From: Sthenelais limicola
Taxonomy: Eukaryota > Annelida > Polychaeta > Phyllodocida > Sigalionidae
Assembly: GCA_942159475.1 (NCBI GenBank)
Contig: OW804096.1
Span: forward strand, 91,181,784 to 91,245,783
Direction of reading: 5' to 3'
Length of the DNA stretch: 64,000 bases
A program made the translations under genes and the position numbers. This document shows, in pieces, positions 23,601 to 33,514 of the stretch (position 1 is its first letter; every line of letters begins with the position of its first letter). A model generated the notes under the pieces. That model ran no database searches. It was not told where the DNA came from and was given only the letters and a program-made list of their open reading frames with translations.

Positions 23601-23760
23601 TCCTCCCCTTGCTACTTCCACGGGCGTCCCCTAGCCAAGCAGAGGACACCTCCTGCCCTTCCCGATCCGGCTGGACCCCAGTCCTTCGACATTCCGCGGT
23701 GTGTGTCTTTTCCTCTGGGCTCCTCCTATCACCGTCTAAGAGGGCCCTGGGCTGTTTCCC
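20683..23760 (-). CDS. pol: E1 pol: protease, reverse transcriptase, RNase H, integrase zinc domain
   Basis: The frame overlaps gag in -1 and is open from the GGGAAAC site at 23760; the first internal ATG is at 23649. Counting from that ATG: protease with D106-W-G-A and the ILG element at 177-179; RT about 375-565 with FIALDLESAYWQ and the YLDD catalytic pair at 524-527; RNase H about 674-795 (DTDAS, RTDHASLRWL, HINADALSRL); integrase zinc domain with H/H and CDVC about 60 residues before the end. The Trp in the protease motif replaces the Thr/Ser that retropepsins normally have next to the active Asp. The frame stops at TGA 20685-20683 just after the first integrase Asp (ALDII), and coding resumes in frame. 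Products would process and copy the element's RNA in particles and insert the DNA. Confidence 0.95.
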   Translation of the reverse strand, partial: GKQPRALLDGDRRSPEEKTHTAECRRTGVQPDREGQEVSSAWLGDARGSSKGRRNDTDRPSTGSVKATCSVMTVRMGAPEHACSGGQILKVEYRGYTSKVSKIMVCDLRNFDIRVSDRNGPLLADRMYADVRLVNVTGQFLVDWGAQCTLLKKWVYESLTVKPFLTPCRVTCFAGTGHHLQTHGCVRIALGMGGVWYAINCLVVSGLKGEEAGILGMDFIHIHRCNSDWSGKFTLEDGEQTVWCQTLQSGSLTSNRSEGIFVDAFAHVCSGIDLVTAAEDLFFEPGELELGKYVVGDHLLIADRPGGAVSLYNPTGSPLILCLTAGQTWEENSSPIVDMDLLEPEVPMPPSEVCPLERLVRESDLEVAVQRSDLLQLLRNYKECFRLPGEMFGQTTKVLHSIDTGDAVPIKTGYRRLPHAKRESAERQIKEMLEKGVIEPSISPWGAGIVIVGKKDGTDRFCSDYRPLNSVTKKDSFPLPRIDECLEALGGNKWFIALDLESAYWQIALDEQSKEKTAFVSTLGLFQYRVMPFGLCNAPATFERMMEQMLQGLRWKCCLVYLDDVIIFGPTFEKTMGNLELVLNRLRDYGLKLKPKKCELFKSQVQYQGRIVSEAGVRPDPEKIRKVQSWPTPRTVKEVRQFLGFASYYRKFMPDFAEVAEPIQNLVVGGDQRSSRTVVFDEVCRAAFDRLKDLLTRAPVLGYPQPVGTIILDTDASGFGMAGVLSQLQSGKEVVLSYASNTLTRPQRNYCATKRELLAVLTYLCKFQHYIIGQADFTLRTDHASLRWLMHFKDPTNMLARWLTTLQHYGIQESQVVHRPGKRHINADALSRLPVRKCPREDCPDCGVHDAVMAELTMEYQLFSSLTGDRLRVAQEADDVLTRVIGIVQRGDPCPDAVALRAEGNEFCFYMKLLSSLKVTDGLLSMDWESENGVIYERVAVPAGLRHELFLTLHGTKLAAHFGEFKTYQAALQKFIWPRMRGDISDWVRGCDVCASCKSREGRGIAPLKKEIHGVRWSRVALDII

Positions 23761-26054
23761 CTTTCCTGCTGCCGACGTTCACTTTCCCAGACATATTCAT
23801 CTAACGCCTTCAGGTGTTTAACCTTCCGTTGGCAATCGGCCACCATATGGCCTTCCTCTAAACAATAATAACAACGTATTGCTCGTGGAGGGCCTCTCCG
23901 GAAGTTAGGTTTTTCTTCTCCCTTCCCCCCAGTAGTTGTCTTATCCATTTTCCTATCTTCACCTGTTCGTGGCTTTCCCTGCCATGCCCGGAACGCCTGC
24001 AGCTCAGCCGAGTCACCTCCTAGCGATCCGCACGGTTTGCCAGCACCATGCTCTTCATTCCGTTCGTTTCCATGGGAGAGGGGGATGTCCGCGGTGCCGA
24101 TGGACATAACCTTCGCGGCCATCCCAACTCCCCCACATACATCCCGGTATCGTGTCGCACAAGCCCCTGCAGTTACCACATTCTTTGGCTCCTGTAAGGC
24201 CACATATCGGGTCATTTCCGGATCTATTAACCCGGTCAGAAACACCCGCACCGCCAACACATGCAGCGTTGTATCCCATTTCCCAAACGCATGGAGCGCT
24301 TTCTCAGAGACCAATGTTGCAAAGCTAGCGGGGCTCTGCCCCGGCGTCTGTTTTAGTGCAAACAACGAATCCCGGCGGGTATTCACCGATTTCTCCGACC
24401 GGTAATCATTTTCCATAATTTTCAATAACTCCCGTACCGTATAGTTGCTTGCTTTTAGACCAGATGCGAACGGCATATGACTACCCGACGCCGCCAGCAA
24501 CTGGACCTTATAAGTCTCCGGATCCCAATTCATTGCGGCTGATACCGACGCGGTCCGTTTTTGATATTCCCTCCAATCCTGCTTCCCATCCCACTCAGGG
24601 GAGGTTAGCGGCTTCGGGTTCCGCATTGGTTTGGCTTCACTGTGTTCTGGCACCACAAAGCCCTCCGGTTCATCGTCCGGTTCATAGTCTGCGGCCGGAT
24701 CCATCGAACGCCGGTTCATTCGAATGGGCGTGTCCGCGAGTATCGTGACCCGTTTCTCTTGTTTCGCCGGTTGATGGTCCTCCTCGCCACCGCACATAAA
24801 CCTAGCCGTATCAATGGCTTCTTGGAGTTCCGGGTCCCGTGACCTTTCCCAGGCTTGAGGCGGAGATCGAATTACTACATTCCGAGTTCCCCCCCTCCTG
24901 GCTTGGCCAAACTCCGGCAGCTCATGCATCAGCCTAACGTAGGAGGCGTCCGACAGGGCATCTGGCTTCGGTCGCATAGGTGTGCTCTGCACATACTCAG
25001 GAGCAGTCTCCGCTCTTGCCTTTCCGAATTGCCTCAGGAGATCGGTCCTCACCGCATCTTCCCTAGCTTGAGCGTCACTGCGTTCTTTCTCCCTTTTTGT
25101 CCGCTCTGCATCCAACTCCTTATGCAGCCTAGTCATCTCATCCTCCTGTACTAACAACCGGTTCCGCAAAAATTCCTCTTCGTCTCTTGCCCTTGCTAGG
25201 TCCTCAGCTGTGGCCGCCGCCGCGCGCAGGGCTTCACGCCCGCGCCTGGCAGTGGCGCTGATATCTACATCCATACGCGCAGCTTGCCGCCGCTGTAATC
25301 CCAGCAGAGCGTCCATTTTCTCGACGGTCATCCGCCTATTATTCCCTCTTGTCAGATCCATCTCCCATTCTTCACTTAATTTCGTCTGCATCCTATTCTC
25401 TTGTGCCACATCTCCCTGTTCCGGTAAGTAACGGTTACGTTTCCGTACGCCCACCCGCCGCATCGGGCTATTACCTGGGGTCATCGGTTCCCACGGTTCA
25501 GAGGCCACGGATTCGTTCAACGCCCTTCCGGCCGGAGCTGGCACCAGCGGGGAGTGACCCTCCAACCTGGCTCGAGCCGGAATCACTGGAGAGTCCCATG
25601 CATTTCCTTCCCTCCCCTCCTTCCTTCTTTCTTGAGGTCTTTCCACCCTTCTCGGGGGCGGCGGCAAAGGTGGGGCTGGTTCCAGAATGGGAAACTGTCC
25701 GACTTGTTGCACCTTCCGTTTCGGTTCCGGTTGTGGCTGGAATAAATCCGGTGGCGCTTCGGGGCGTAATGCCCGACCACCATCAGACATGCTCCAGTCA
25801 CTTCCCGTCCCTAAATCTACCATTTCCGGCAGTCGTCTGCCTATCCTCTCCTCCGGGCGCCGTGGCGCTGTCCGTTGATCCTTTCCCTTAAACTCACCAA
25901 CCTCGCTTCCAGGCGCATTATTCTCCGGATCCACCCTAGTAGGCGACAATTCTCGTTCCGGTTCAACCCTGAAATCGTCCCCGAATTGTAATAGCTGAAC
26001 ATGTTCAGCTAACCAGTCCGGTCTTGCGGCAACTGCGGCCACCCTATCGGCCAT
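23736..26054 (-). CDS. gag: E1 gag polyprotein with CCHC zinc knuckle
   Basis: A 772-residue frame starts with a real ATG 87 bases inside the 5' LTR edge. The N-terminal half is Pro/Arg/Glu-rich. A long coiled coil lies at about 265-345 (Ala/Arg/Glu heptads around EEFLRNRLLVQEDEMTRLHK). A capsid-like helical region follows at about 455-625 (SPEWDGKQDWREYQ...SFATLVSEKALHAFG). One zinc knuckle near residue 728 reads CYYCLEEGHMVADC (C-x2-C-x4-H-x4-C). It is intact, without stops. It would form the particle shell and bind RNA. The frame ends just after the GGGAAAC site that leads into pol. It is long for a Gypsy gag because of the extended N-terminal part. Confidence 0.92.
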   Translation of the reverse strand: MADRVAAVAARPDWLAEHVQLLQFGDDFRVEPERELSPTRVDPENNAPGSEVGEFKGKDQRTAPRRPEERIGRRLPEMVDLGTGSDWSMSDGGRALRPEAPPDLFQPQPEPKRKVQQVGQFPILEPAPPLPPPPRRVERPQERRKEGREGNAWDSPVIPARARLEGHSPLVPAPAGRALNESVASEPWEPMTPGNSPMRRVGVRKRNRYLPEQGDVAQENRMQTKLSEEWEMDLTRGNNRRMTVEKMDALLGLQRRQAARMDVDISATARRGREALRAAAATAEDLARARDEEEFLRNRLLVQEDEMTRLHKELDAERTKREKERSDAQAREDAVRTDLLRQFGKARAETAPEYVQSTPMRPKPDALSDASYVRLMHELPEFGQARRGGTRNVVIRSPPQAWERSRDPELQEAIDTARFMCGGEEDHQPAKQEKRVTILADTPIRMNRRSMDPAADYEPDDEPEGFVVPEHSEAKPMRNPKPLTSPEWDGKQDWREYQKRTASVSAAMNWDPETYKVQLLAASGSHMPFASGLKASNYTVRELLKIMENDYRSEKSVNTRRDSLFALKQTPGQSPASFATLVSEKALHAFGKWDTTLHVLAVRVFLTGLIDPEMTRYVALQEPKNVVTAGACATRYRDVCGGVGMAAKVMSIGTADIPLSHGNERNEEHGAGKPCGSLGGDSAELQAFRAWQGKPRTGEDRKMDKTTTGGKGEEKPNFRRGPPRAIRCYYCLEEGHMVADCQRKVKHLKALDEYVWESERRQQERGNSPGPS
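23754..23760 (-). promoter_or_regulatory. -1 ribosomal frameshift slippery site GGGAAAC
   Basis: On the coding strand G-GGA-AAC is in the gag reading frame, exactly the X-XXY-YYZ pattern. Slipping back one base gives GGG-AAA and enters the pol frame, which stays open through the gag stop at 23738-23736. The site lies 16 bases upstream of that stop. A GC-rich stretch with GGGCCC follows; a stimulatory structure is plausible but not folded here. Confidence 0.8.
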
Positions 26055-26128
26055 TGGGGGGTCCCAGCGCTAGGATCCCCCTCCGATAGGTGCGTCTCTT
26101 CCCTCCTGGCCAACTAGCGGACCGCTTG

Positions 26129-26140
26129 GTCACGGCACCA
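26129..26140 (-). promoter_or_regulatory. E1 primer binding site, tRNA-His type
   Basis: On the minus strand TGGTGCCGTGAC starts three bases after the 5' LTR. It is complementary to the 3' end of animal tRNA-His including CCA (GTCACGGCACCA), from general knowledge of that tRNA. Confidence 0.85.
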
Positions 26141-26143
26141 AAT

Positions 26144-26556
26144 TGTAGTGTCTCGTTATTTCCCCGTACCCTAGTGGCTATGGAACTAGTGCAAATAACA
26201 ACACAACCAGGTTCTAACGGTCCTCACCAGCCAAGTCCTTTATTATACCAAACACATCTGCCGCGGTTGGAGCTCGGAGAGCCTATGCCAACCCTTACAA
26301 CTTGTGGCAGTAAGATATATGAATGACAAGCATCTCAATAGTAAAAGGTGTTTATAAGGACATACAGAACAGCATAAGAGCAAATCATAAAAATAAGTTA
26401 CAAATGCATATCAATAAGTAATTACGACCTCTGTCGGAACATATCAGAACTACAGCCCCTGGCCTCTCGTCCGGAGCCTAACGGGAGAGCATCCGGAAAC
26501 CCCTGAACATGGTACCGGACAGAGTCAGAACCAGCCTGACTCTCGCCGGCACCACA
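26144..26556 (-). repeat. E1 5' LTR (413 bp)
   Basis: Direct repeat partner of 15049-15461, with four differences, and TATC duplication immediately outside. Promoter and poly(A) functions are expected here, but no strong TATA is obvious. Confidence 0.95.
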
Positions 26557-27189
26557 TATCGTCTTATCACTGTATGCGTTACATTGCACAGCTCATTCTT
26601 GGACAAATCAAATTTTCAAAATGTAACAGAATTATTGGGAGGGGGGTGCAGCTCTCCCCCTTGCCCCCGATTCCGCCGTGCCTGTAATCTCAGTTTCTGT
26701 GTTTTAATCGTAGAGTCCTTTTCTACAACAGTACATGTCTAGGAGTAGTTCCATGGGCCTTCATGACATTTACACATACCGCTATATGACTTTTTATCAA
26801 TGAAAGAGACCTTATAGTTCTGAGAACGAAATCCTCCCTCTCATTAGAATGTGTTGGTAGAAGGGGAGAATATCGAGGGATGTTTGGTACAGTTCTTAAT
26901 GTCTATGAATCAGCCCTAACGTCTGAAGGTGGGTGGGGCCTAACGTTTCGACTTTGGGCCCTAACATCCGAGGTTTCTGGGCCGGGCCCTAACGCCTGGA
27001 ATCCAAATATATCCTTCCTCTTCAAATTGCGAAATTCTTGTGGATACTAAATTTATTTAGAATTCTTTTGTCTAAATGTTTGTCTGATTTGGCTAGGTGA
27101 TAGGCACTTTCTAAAATATGAATTTCCCTTCTTTTTTCATTTGTTAAGAGAGATGCGAATGCAATTAATTTCCGTATTTATTAAGCCGA
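26557..27189. other. Non-coding flank of E1
   Basis: No gene seen. It contains a palindromic G/C-rich spot at about 26640-26662 next to a segment inverted relative to 14628-14645, and about four imperfect ~27-base units around GGCCCTAAC at 26915-27000. Confidence 0.45.
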
Positions 27190-28090
27190 GATGCCTCACA
27201 GGAGGCAGACAAGTCTCCCTAGAATGAATGCGGTGACCCTGGTTCTTGAAAGTCACTCAGTCCACACATCCCACTACATAAATCTATCCACACCCTTCCC
27301 TATACTCTTCTGGGGATGGATGGGACGCGTGGGACGGCTTAACCTGTCAACACCTCTCCACTATTTTATGTCTATTTTATTGCTTGTGTTGTATATAAGG
27401 CCCAGAGTCGGCTGGGTAAGATTGTCACTCCCTGTTAACCGTTCCTTGGATGATGATGTGAACCTGTGTGAAGAATAAAGCCTTGCTGAAACCATATTCC
27501 TCTTCTCCGATGTCTGACTAGATTGAGCGCGGGCCGAACCGTCTGAACCCAAGGTCACAAGCACCTTTACCATTTAAGTTACTTATATCGCTAAGCCCCT
27601 CTCCTGCGTTCGCTGCCACGCTACCCCTGATAGCTGACCATTGGAATGGACTATGTAATTGAGCCTAACTTAGAACAACTTTGGGATGAACTGGCCCCTA
27701 GCAACCAATTATCTCCCCTTATGCTTCCTGTGTGGTGATTATGGACATTTCAGATGAGAATGTCCAAACTGCCCCAATGATCACACACAAAGGGGGCAGG
27801 GAAGTGACAGTGGACCGTAAGCCACTAGGATACATTCCAGTATGTGGATGAGCAACATTCTGGTTGGAATGTGTGTGAACGAGGACCCCTGGAGGAGGAG
27901 GTGGACTAGCCATGTCCTCGGTAGGAAGGTAGTAGTGATCAAAAAGTACTGGAGGAAGCAGGTGAACGATTTTACACCTTGGCATAAGAAGATGGCACTG
28001 ATGTTCGGGAGTTCCTGGAAGGGACGGGAGAGTCACCCCTGGAAGGATGTCAGGTGGTGGGAGAGGAATGTCAACAGCCTCTAGAAGAGA
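27190..28090 (+). pseudogene. LTR-retroelement relic: LTR-like segment and degraded gag zinc knuckle
   Basis: 27405-27480 looks like the core of an LTR: a TATATAAGG box at about 27391-27399 followed some 75 bases later by AATAAAG. About 250 bases further, one plus frame reads CFLCGDYGHFR, a stop, then EC (27722-27765). This matches a C-x2-C-x4-H-x4-C knuckle broken by a TGA at the last spacer residue. A short open stretch with basic residues follows to 28084. The boundaries of the LTR and a PBS are not clear, so this is an old fragment of uncertain family. Confidence 0.4.
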
Positions 28091-28680
28091 CAGGCAGTCA
28101 GGTTTCATCTGAAACCAGTAATGAGGGCAAGAGAGAGAAGAACTGGCGACGCTCATGCTGCTTATGAGATGAAAATAACGGCAGGTAGTAGAGTCAGGAT
28201 GAATGAATGAATTCTCAACTGAGGTTTGCTAGATGTTTGCAATGTTTGCAATGTAGGGAATAGTCACTTCTTAAAAATTACGTTTAATGGTTTTCTGAAA
28301 GATGTTGAAATTGTAAAAACATAAGGACCTTGTGGCAATCAAATCTCTCCCAATTCATGAAGAATTGATGATAACTAATTTTATCTCTGTAAGTTGTGGT
28401 AAACGAATTTCCGCATCTGTTGATGTATATCACATGTGTGATTCCGAAGCAACAGTGACTTGCAGGAAGTGGCGAAGAAAGGGTGTAAGAGTAAGGGTAA
28501 GGGTTGAAAACCGGGTGCAACGCTGGGTGCAAACCGGGTGCAACGCATGCGGTATGGCACACCTACTGCTGACTTGTCGTCCATAGTTCTCCGTATTCCA
28601 CTCAGCCCTCCGCTTTGCTCTCAAATTAAAAAATATTAAGACGGATTAATTTATCAAATTTATATGAACTTAATAAATTC
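28091..28680. other. Non-coding stretch
   Basis: No gene seen. A small direct repeat around GGGTGCAACGC occurs at about 28507-28545. Confidence 0.4.
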
Positions 28681-28960
28681 TCTGCTCCGTTCCGCTCTGA
28701 TCCATACCCGTAAAAGCTCCGTAGTTTGTCCGTATTTTGTGCGCAACGCAGCGACATAGACCCGATGACGCCCGGCAAATTTCCGTAAAAAAAATTATGT
28801 TACGGGGCGGAACGGAACGGAACGGAATGGAAAGGAATGGAACACGGGATTCGGAAGAATTCGCGTAAGGAATGCACGAGAGTATTATTCGCACCGGTGA
28901 GCGCCCGCAGGTCGACACCGCATCACGCCTCACACTTGTAAACAGTATCCCATCGCCGCA
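28680..28960 (+). repeat. MITE-like GC-rich repeat, copy 1 (inverted partner at 37085-37285)
   Basis: A GC-rich island in AT-rich DNA. Its core around GCACCGGTGAGCGCCC (28864-28910) occurs inverted at 37094-37140. It also holds a short run of GGAAC/GGAAT pentamers at about 28806-28842. The two copies face each other across the minisatellite. Confidence 0.6.
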
Positions 28961-29154
28961 CTATAGTTCCCCAATGCATTGTAAGTTTTACAAGTATTTG
29001 TGGGGTCATCAAGACATAATTAGTTTTGATAACTCCTTTTAATGTTCTAAAAGTATCTTGAGGTATTCAAATACTCCCAACTACCTCAAAATTTGCGTCC
29101 GGTCCCGCTATTGACTAGTGCACTGAGGCCGTAGTGTGCGACTGTACTAAAAGG

Positions 29155-29217
29155 TGCATGCCCCCCGCATGCCTCCCGCATGTCCCCACATGCCCCCGCA
29201 TGCTCCTACATGCCCCA
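29155..29217 (+). repeat. ~11-bp tandem repeat (GCATGCCCCC)
   Basis: About six imperfect copies of a 10-11 base unit, each containing CATGCC or a close variant. Confidence 0.8.
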
Positions 29218-29835
29218 TAATGAAACTTAATTATGGTCCAAAATGTAAAATATATGTATCTCCGGTGATTTTGGGAATAGAGACAAAGCTGTTTGCTCTC
29301 CATCAGTCAGCAGGGTGTGCCTCATAAATGATTTAATGTATGCCTAGCAATAATATCTAATATTTCATGCTGAAAAAAGTCAAATACAGATTAATAATAA
29401 AAGTTAACAATAAATATTTCAGTCAGGGCAGCTGGAATGGGCACAACAGAATGGTACATATTTCAAAATAAATAACTATTTAAATTGGTTAGCAGGGAAA
29501 ACTTTGGAATAGAATTGACAGTGAAGCAGTAGTGGTTGAAAGAACAGGAAATAGAAATGAATAAATACATGAAATATCATATAAAATATATATTTCTTCA
29601 CTGAATACAAGCAAAGTGGATGTCTAAGTGGAAGTCTAAGTGGATGAGGAGTAATTACAACAATATAATATTATTTTCCTTTTTTATTCAAGTTTATTCA
29701 TACAATTCAGGAGAAGGCTCAGATAAATTAAAAGAAAAGAAAATTTTGACTTTATTGATTTGAAAGTGGACATTTTCGGGAGCCCGCTCACATATAATAT
29801 TTTGAATTAGTGTGTACTTCATATGTATCTTCATA
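29218..29835. other. AT-rich non-coding stretch before the minisatellite
   Basis: No gene seen. The final ~45 bases (from about 29789) are duplicated at about 30554 inside the array. Confidence 0.45.
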
Positions 29836-32800
29836 CGATGCCCTGAGGAAATCAATATTATTTTGTATGCCCTAAGGGAATCATTACAACCTTGTATGCC
29901 ATGAGGGAATCATTACAACACTGTATGCCCTCAGTGAATCATTACAACTGTGTAATGCCCTCAGGTAATCATTACAACCTTGTATGCCCTCAGGGAATCA
30001 TTACATCATTGTATGCCCTAAGGGAATCATTACAACTTTGTATTCACTCAGGGAATCATTACAACCTTGTATGCCCTGAGGGAATCATTACAACATTGTA
30101 TGCCCTGAGGGAATCATTACAACTTTGTATTCACTCAGAGAATCATTACAACTGTGTATGCCCTCAGGGAATCATTACATCTGTGTATGCCCTCAGGGAA
30201 TCATTATATCTGTGTATGCCCTAAAGGAATCATTACAACTGTGTATGCCCTGAGGGAATCATTACATCTGTGTATGCCCTGAGGGAATCATTACATCTGT
30301 GTATGCCCTCAGGGAATCATTACAACTTTGTATTCTCTCAGAGAATCATTACAACTGTGTATGTCCCCAGGGAATCATTACAACTGTGTATGCCCTCAGG
30401 GAATCATTACAACCTTGTATGCTCTGAGGGAATCATTACATCTGTGTATGCCCTCAGGGAATCATTACAACTTTGTATTCTCTCAGAGAATCATTACAAC
30501 TGTGTATGTCCCCAGGGAATCATTACAGCTCCATAGGCCCTGAGGGAATCAGTTCACATATAATATTTTGAATTAGTGTGTACTTCATATGTATCTTCAT
30601 ACGATGCCCTGAGGAAATCAATATTATTTTGTATGCCCTAAGGGAATCATTACAACCTTGTATGCCCTGAGGGAATCATTACAACACTGTATGCCCTCAG
30701 TGAATCATTACAACTGTGTAATGCCCTCAGGGAATCATTACAACATTGTATTCCCTCAGAGAATCATTACAACTTTGTATGCCCAGAGGGAATCATTACA
30801 ACTGTGTATGTCCCCAGGGAATCATTACATCTGTGTATGCCCTCAGGGAATCATTACAACCTTATATGCTCTGAGGGAATCACTGCAGCTGCGTATGCCC
30901 TCAGGGAATCATTACAACATTGTATTCCCTCAGAGAATCATTACAACTTTGTATGCCCTGAGGGAATCATTACAACTTTGTATTCTCTCAGAGAATCATT
31001 ACAACTGTGTATGTCCCCAGGGAATCATTACAGCTCCATAGGCCCTGAGGGAATCATTACAACTGTGTATGCCCTGAGGGAATCATTACATCTGTGTATG
31101 CCCTGAGGGAATCATTACATCTGTGTATGCCCTGAGGGAATCATTACAACCTTGTATGCCCCCAGGGAATCATTGCAGCTATGTATGCCCTAAGGGAATC
31201 AGTTCAACTTTGCATTCTCTGAGAGAATCATTACAACTTTGTATGCCCAGAGGGAATCATTACAACTCTGTATGCCCTCAGGGAATCATTACATCTGTGT
31301 ATGCCCTCAGAGAATCATTACAACTGTGTATGCCCTAAGGGATTCATTACATCTGTGTATGCCCTCAGGGAATCATTACATCTGTGTATGCCCTGAGGGA
31401 ATCATTACATCTGTGTATGCCCTGAGGGAATCATTACAACTGTGTATGCCCTGAGGGAATCATAACAACTGTGTATGCCCTGAGGGAATCATTACATCTG
31501 TGTATGCCCTGAGGGAATCATTACAACCTTGTATGCCCCCAGGGAATCATTGCAGCTATGTATGCCCTCAGGGAATCAGTTCAACTTTGCATTCTCTGAG
31601 AGAATCATTACAACTTTGTATGCCCAGAGGGAATCATTACAACTCTGTATGCCCTCAGGGAATCATTACATCTGTGTATGCCCTCAGGGAATCATTACAT
31701 CTGTGTATGCCCAGAGGGAATCATTACATCTGTGTATGCCCAGAGGGAATCATTACAACTGTGTATGCCCTGAGGGAATCATTACAACTGTGTATGCCCT
31801 GAGGGAATCATTACAACTGTGTATGCCCTGAGGGAATCATTACATCTGTCTATGCCCTCAGGGAATCATTACAACTTTGTATTCTCTCAGAGAATCATTA
31901 CAACTGTGTATGTCCCCAGGGAATCATTACAGCTCCATAGGCCCTGAGGGAATCAGTTCAACTTTGTATTCTCTGAGAGAATCATTACAACTTTGTATGC
32001 CCTGAGGGACTCATTACAACTTTGTATTCACTCAGAGAATCATTACAGCTCTGTATGCCCTCAGGGAATCATTACATCTGTGTATGCCCTGAGGGAATCA
32101 TTACAACTGTGTATGCCCTCAGGGAATCATTACAACTGTGTATGCCCTCAGGGAATCATTACAACTTTGTATGCCCTGAGGGAATCATTACAACATTGTA
32201 TGCCCTGAGGGAATCATTACAACTGTGTATGCCCTGAGGGAATCATGACAACTTTGTATGCACTCAGGGAATCATTACAACTTTGTGTGCCCATAGGGAA
32301 TCATTACAGTAGTGTATGCCCTAAAGGAATCATTACAACTGTGTATGCCCTGAGGGAATCATTACAACTGTGTATGCCCTGAGGAAATCATTACAACTGT
32401 GTATGCCCTGAGGGAATCATTACAACTGTGTATGCCCTGAGGGAATCATTACAACTGTGTATGCTCTGAGGGAATCATTACAACCGTGTGAGCTCTCAGG
32501 GAATCATTAAAACTGTGGAAGCTCTCAGGGAATCACCATGTCCTTATATCTTTGTATTCCATCAGGGAATCACTATGACTTTGTATGCCTTTGTATTCCT
32601 AAGGGAATCATTACCATAGATAGTGACCAATCAATATGGGATAATTATCTCTATGTAACAACAGCACTATCAGTATTCAAGCTAGGTAAAGCTAATATAA
32701 TCTATCATCATAACACAACTTTGTATTCCCTCAGGGAATTATTACAATTTTGCATTCTCTCAGGGAATCAGTACAACTTTGTTATTCCTCAAGGAATCTT

Positions 32801-33335
32801 TACAATTTTGTATATGAGAACTCAGAATTCTTGGTATATGTGATATAGATACATTAACATATTCCTTGAGTGAAAACTTTGTATTCCTTGAGGAAATCAT
32901 TTCATCTCTGTATTCGTCTGGGAATCATCTTTGACTTTGTATCCCTCAGGGAATCACCATGACTATGTATGCCCTGAGGGCATCATTGTGATTCTGTATG
33001 CCCTGAGGGCATCATTGTGATTCTGTATGCCCTGAGGAATCATTGTGATTCTGTATGCCCTGAGAGCATCATTGTGATTCTGTATGCTCTGGGGGCAATA
33101 TTGTGATTCTGTATGCCCTGAGGGAATTATTGTGACTATGTATGCCCTGAGAGCATCATCGTGATTCTGTATGCCCTGAGGGAATCATTGTGATTCTGTA
33201 TGCCCTGAGGGAATCATTGTGGTTTGTATGCCCTGAGGGAATCATTGTGATTTTGTATGCCCACAGGGAACCATTGTGATTTTGTAAGCCCTCAGGGAAC
33301 CATTGTGATTTTGTAAGCCCTCAGGGAATCATAGA
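29836..33335 (+). repeat. 29-bp minisatellite, left arm (forward orientation)
   Basis: More than 100 copies of a ~29-base unit built from GTATGCCCTGAGGGAATCAT followed by TACAACTGT or close variants. Each unit has a CCCTSAGGG palindrome. Copies from 29836 to 32540 are regular; 32540-32960 is degenerate with an insert of unique sequence. A subfamily with TTGTGATTCTG in place of TTACAACTGTG runs 32960-33335. Because 29 is not a multiple of three, all three forward frames cycle through the same repeat and give long artefactual open frames. Higher-order repeats are present: about 377 bases between 31149 and 31526, and about 765 between 29789 and 30554. Confidence 0.95.
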
Positions 33336-33514
33336 TGTTTTTTATATCACAATTGGGGTTGTACACCATGGAATAGAGTGAAATCTGACCGTTGTATCTC
33401 ATTGCATAGAATTTGCATGGACATTTTTAAGATGCTTCAATGCCCAATGGACTGTAATAGCTAGGGGAGCATCAGGCGAAGTTTGATTGGCTGATATGGT
33501 AAATTTACAAAGTT

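Larger units (their letters stand above)
15049..26556 (-). mobile_element. E1: Ty3/Gypsy LTR retrotransposon with extra ORF3
   Basis: An 11.5-kb element on the minus strand. Two 413-bp LTRs (TG...CA) differ at only four positions, all transitions, so insertion is recent. TATC flanks both sides (15045-15048 and 26557-26560) as a 4-bp target duplication; the terminal A of the LTR makes a 5-bp reading possible. Order in element orientation: 5' LTR, tRNA-His-type PBS, gag, -1 frameshift, pol (protease, RT, RNase H, integrase with GPF-type C-terminus), spacer, ORF3 (zinc fingers plus coiled coil), short tandem repeat, PPT, 3' LTR. The protease-RT-RNase H-integrase order and the H-H-C-C/GPF integrase place it in Ty3/Gypsy. 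In-frame stops in pol and ORF3 suggest this copy is defective. Confidence 0.95.

Noticed and set aside
29892..32237. Long open frames in the minisatellite as a repetitive protein
   Set aside because: The 29-base period keeps all three forward frames open and they switch into one another, so openness reflects lack of stop codons in the unit, not coding. No start, splice or promoter context is seen.
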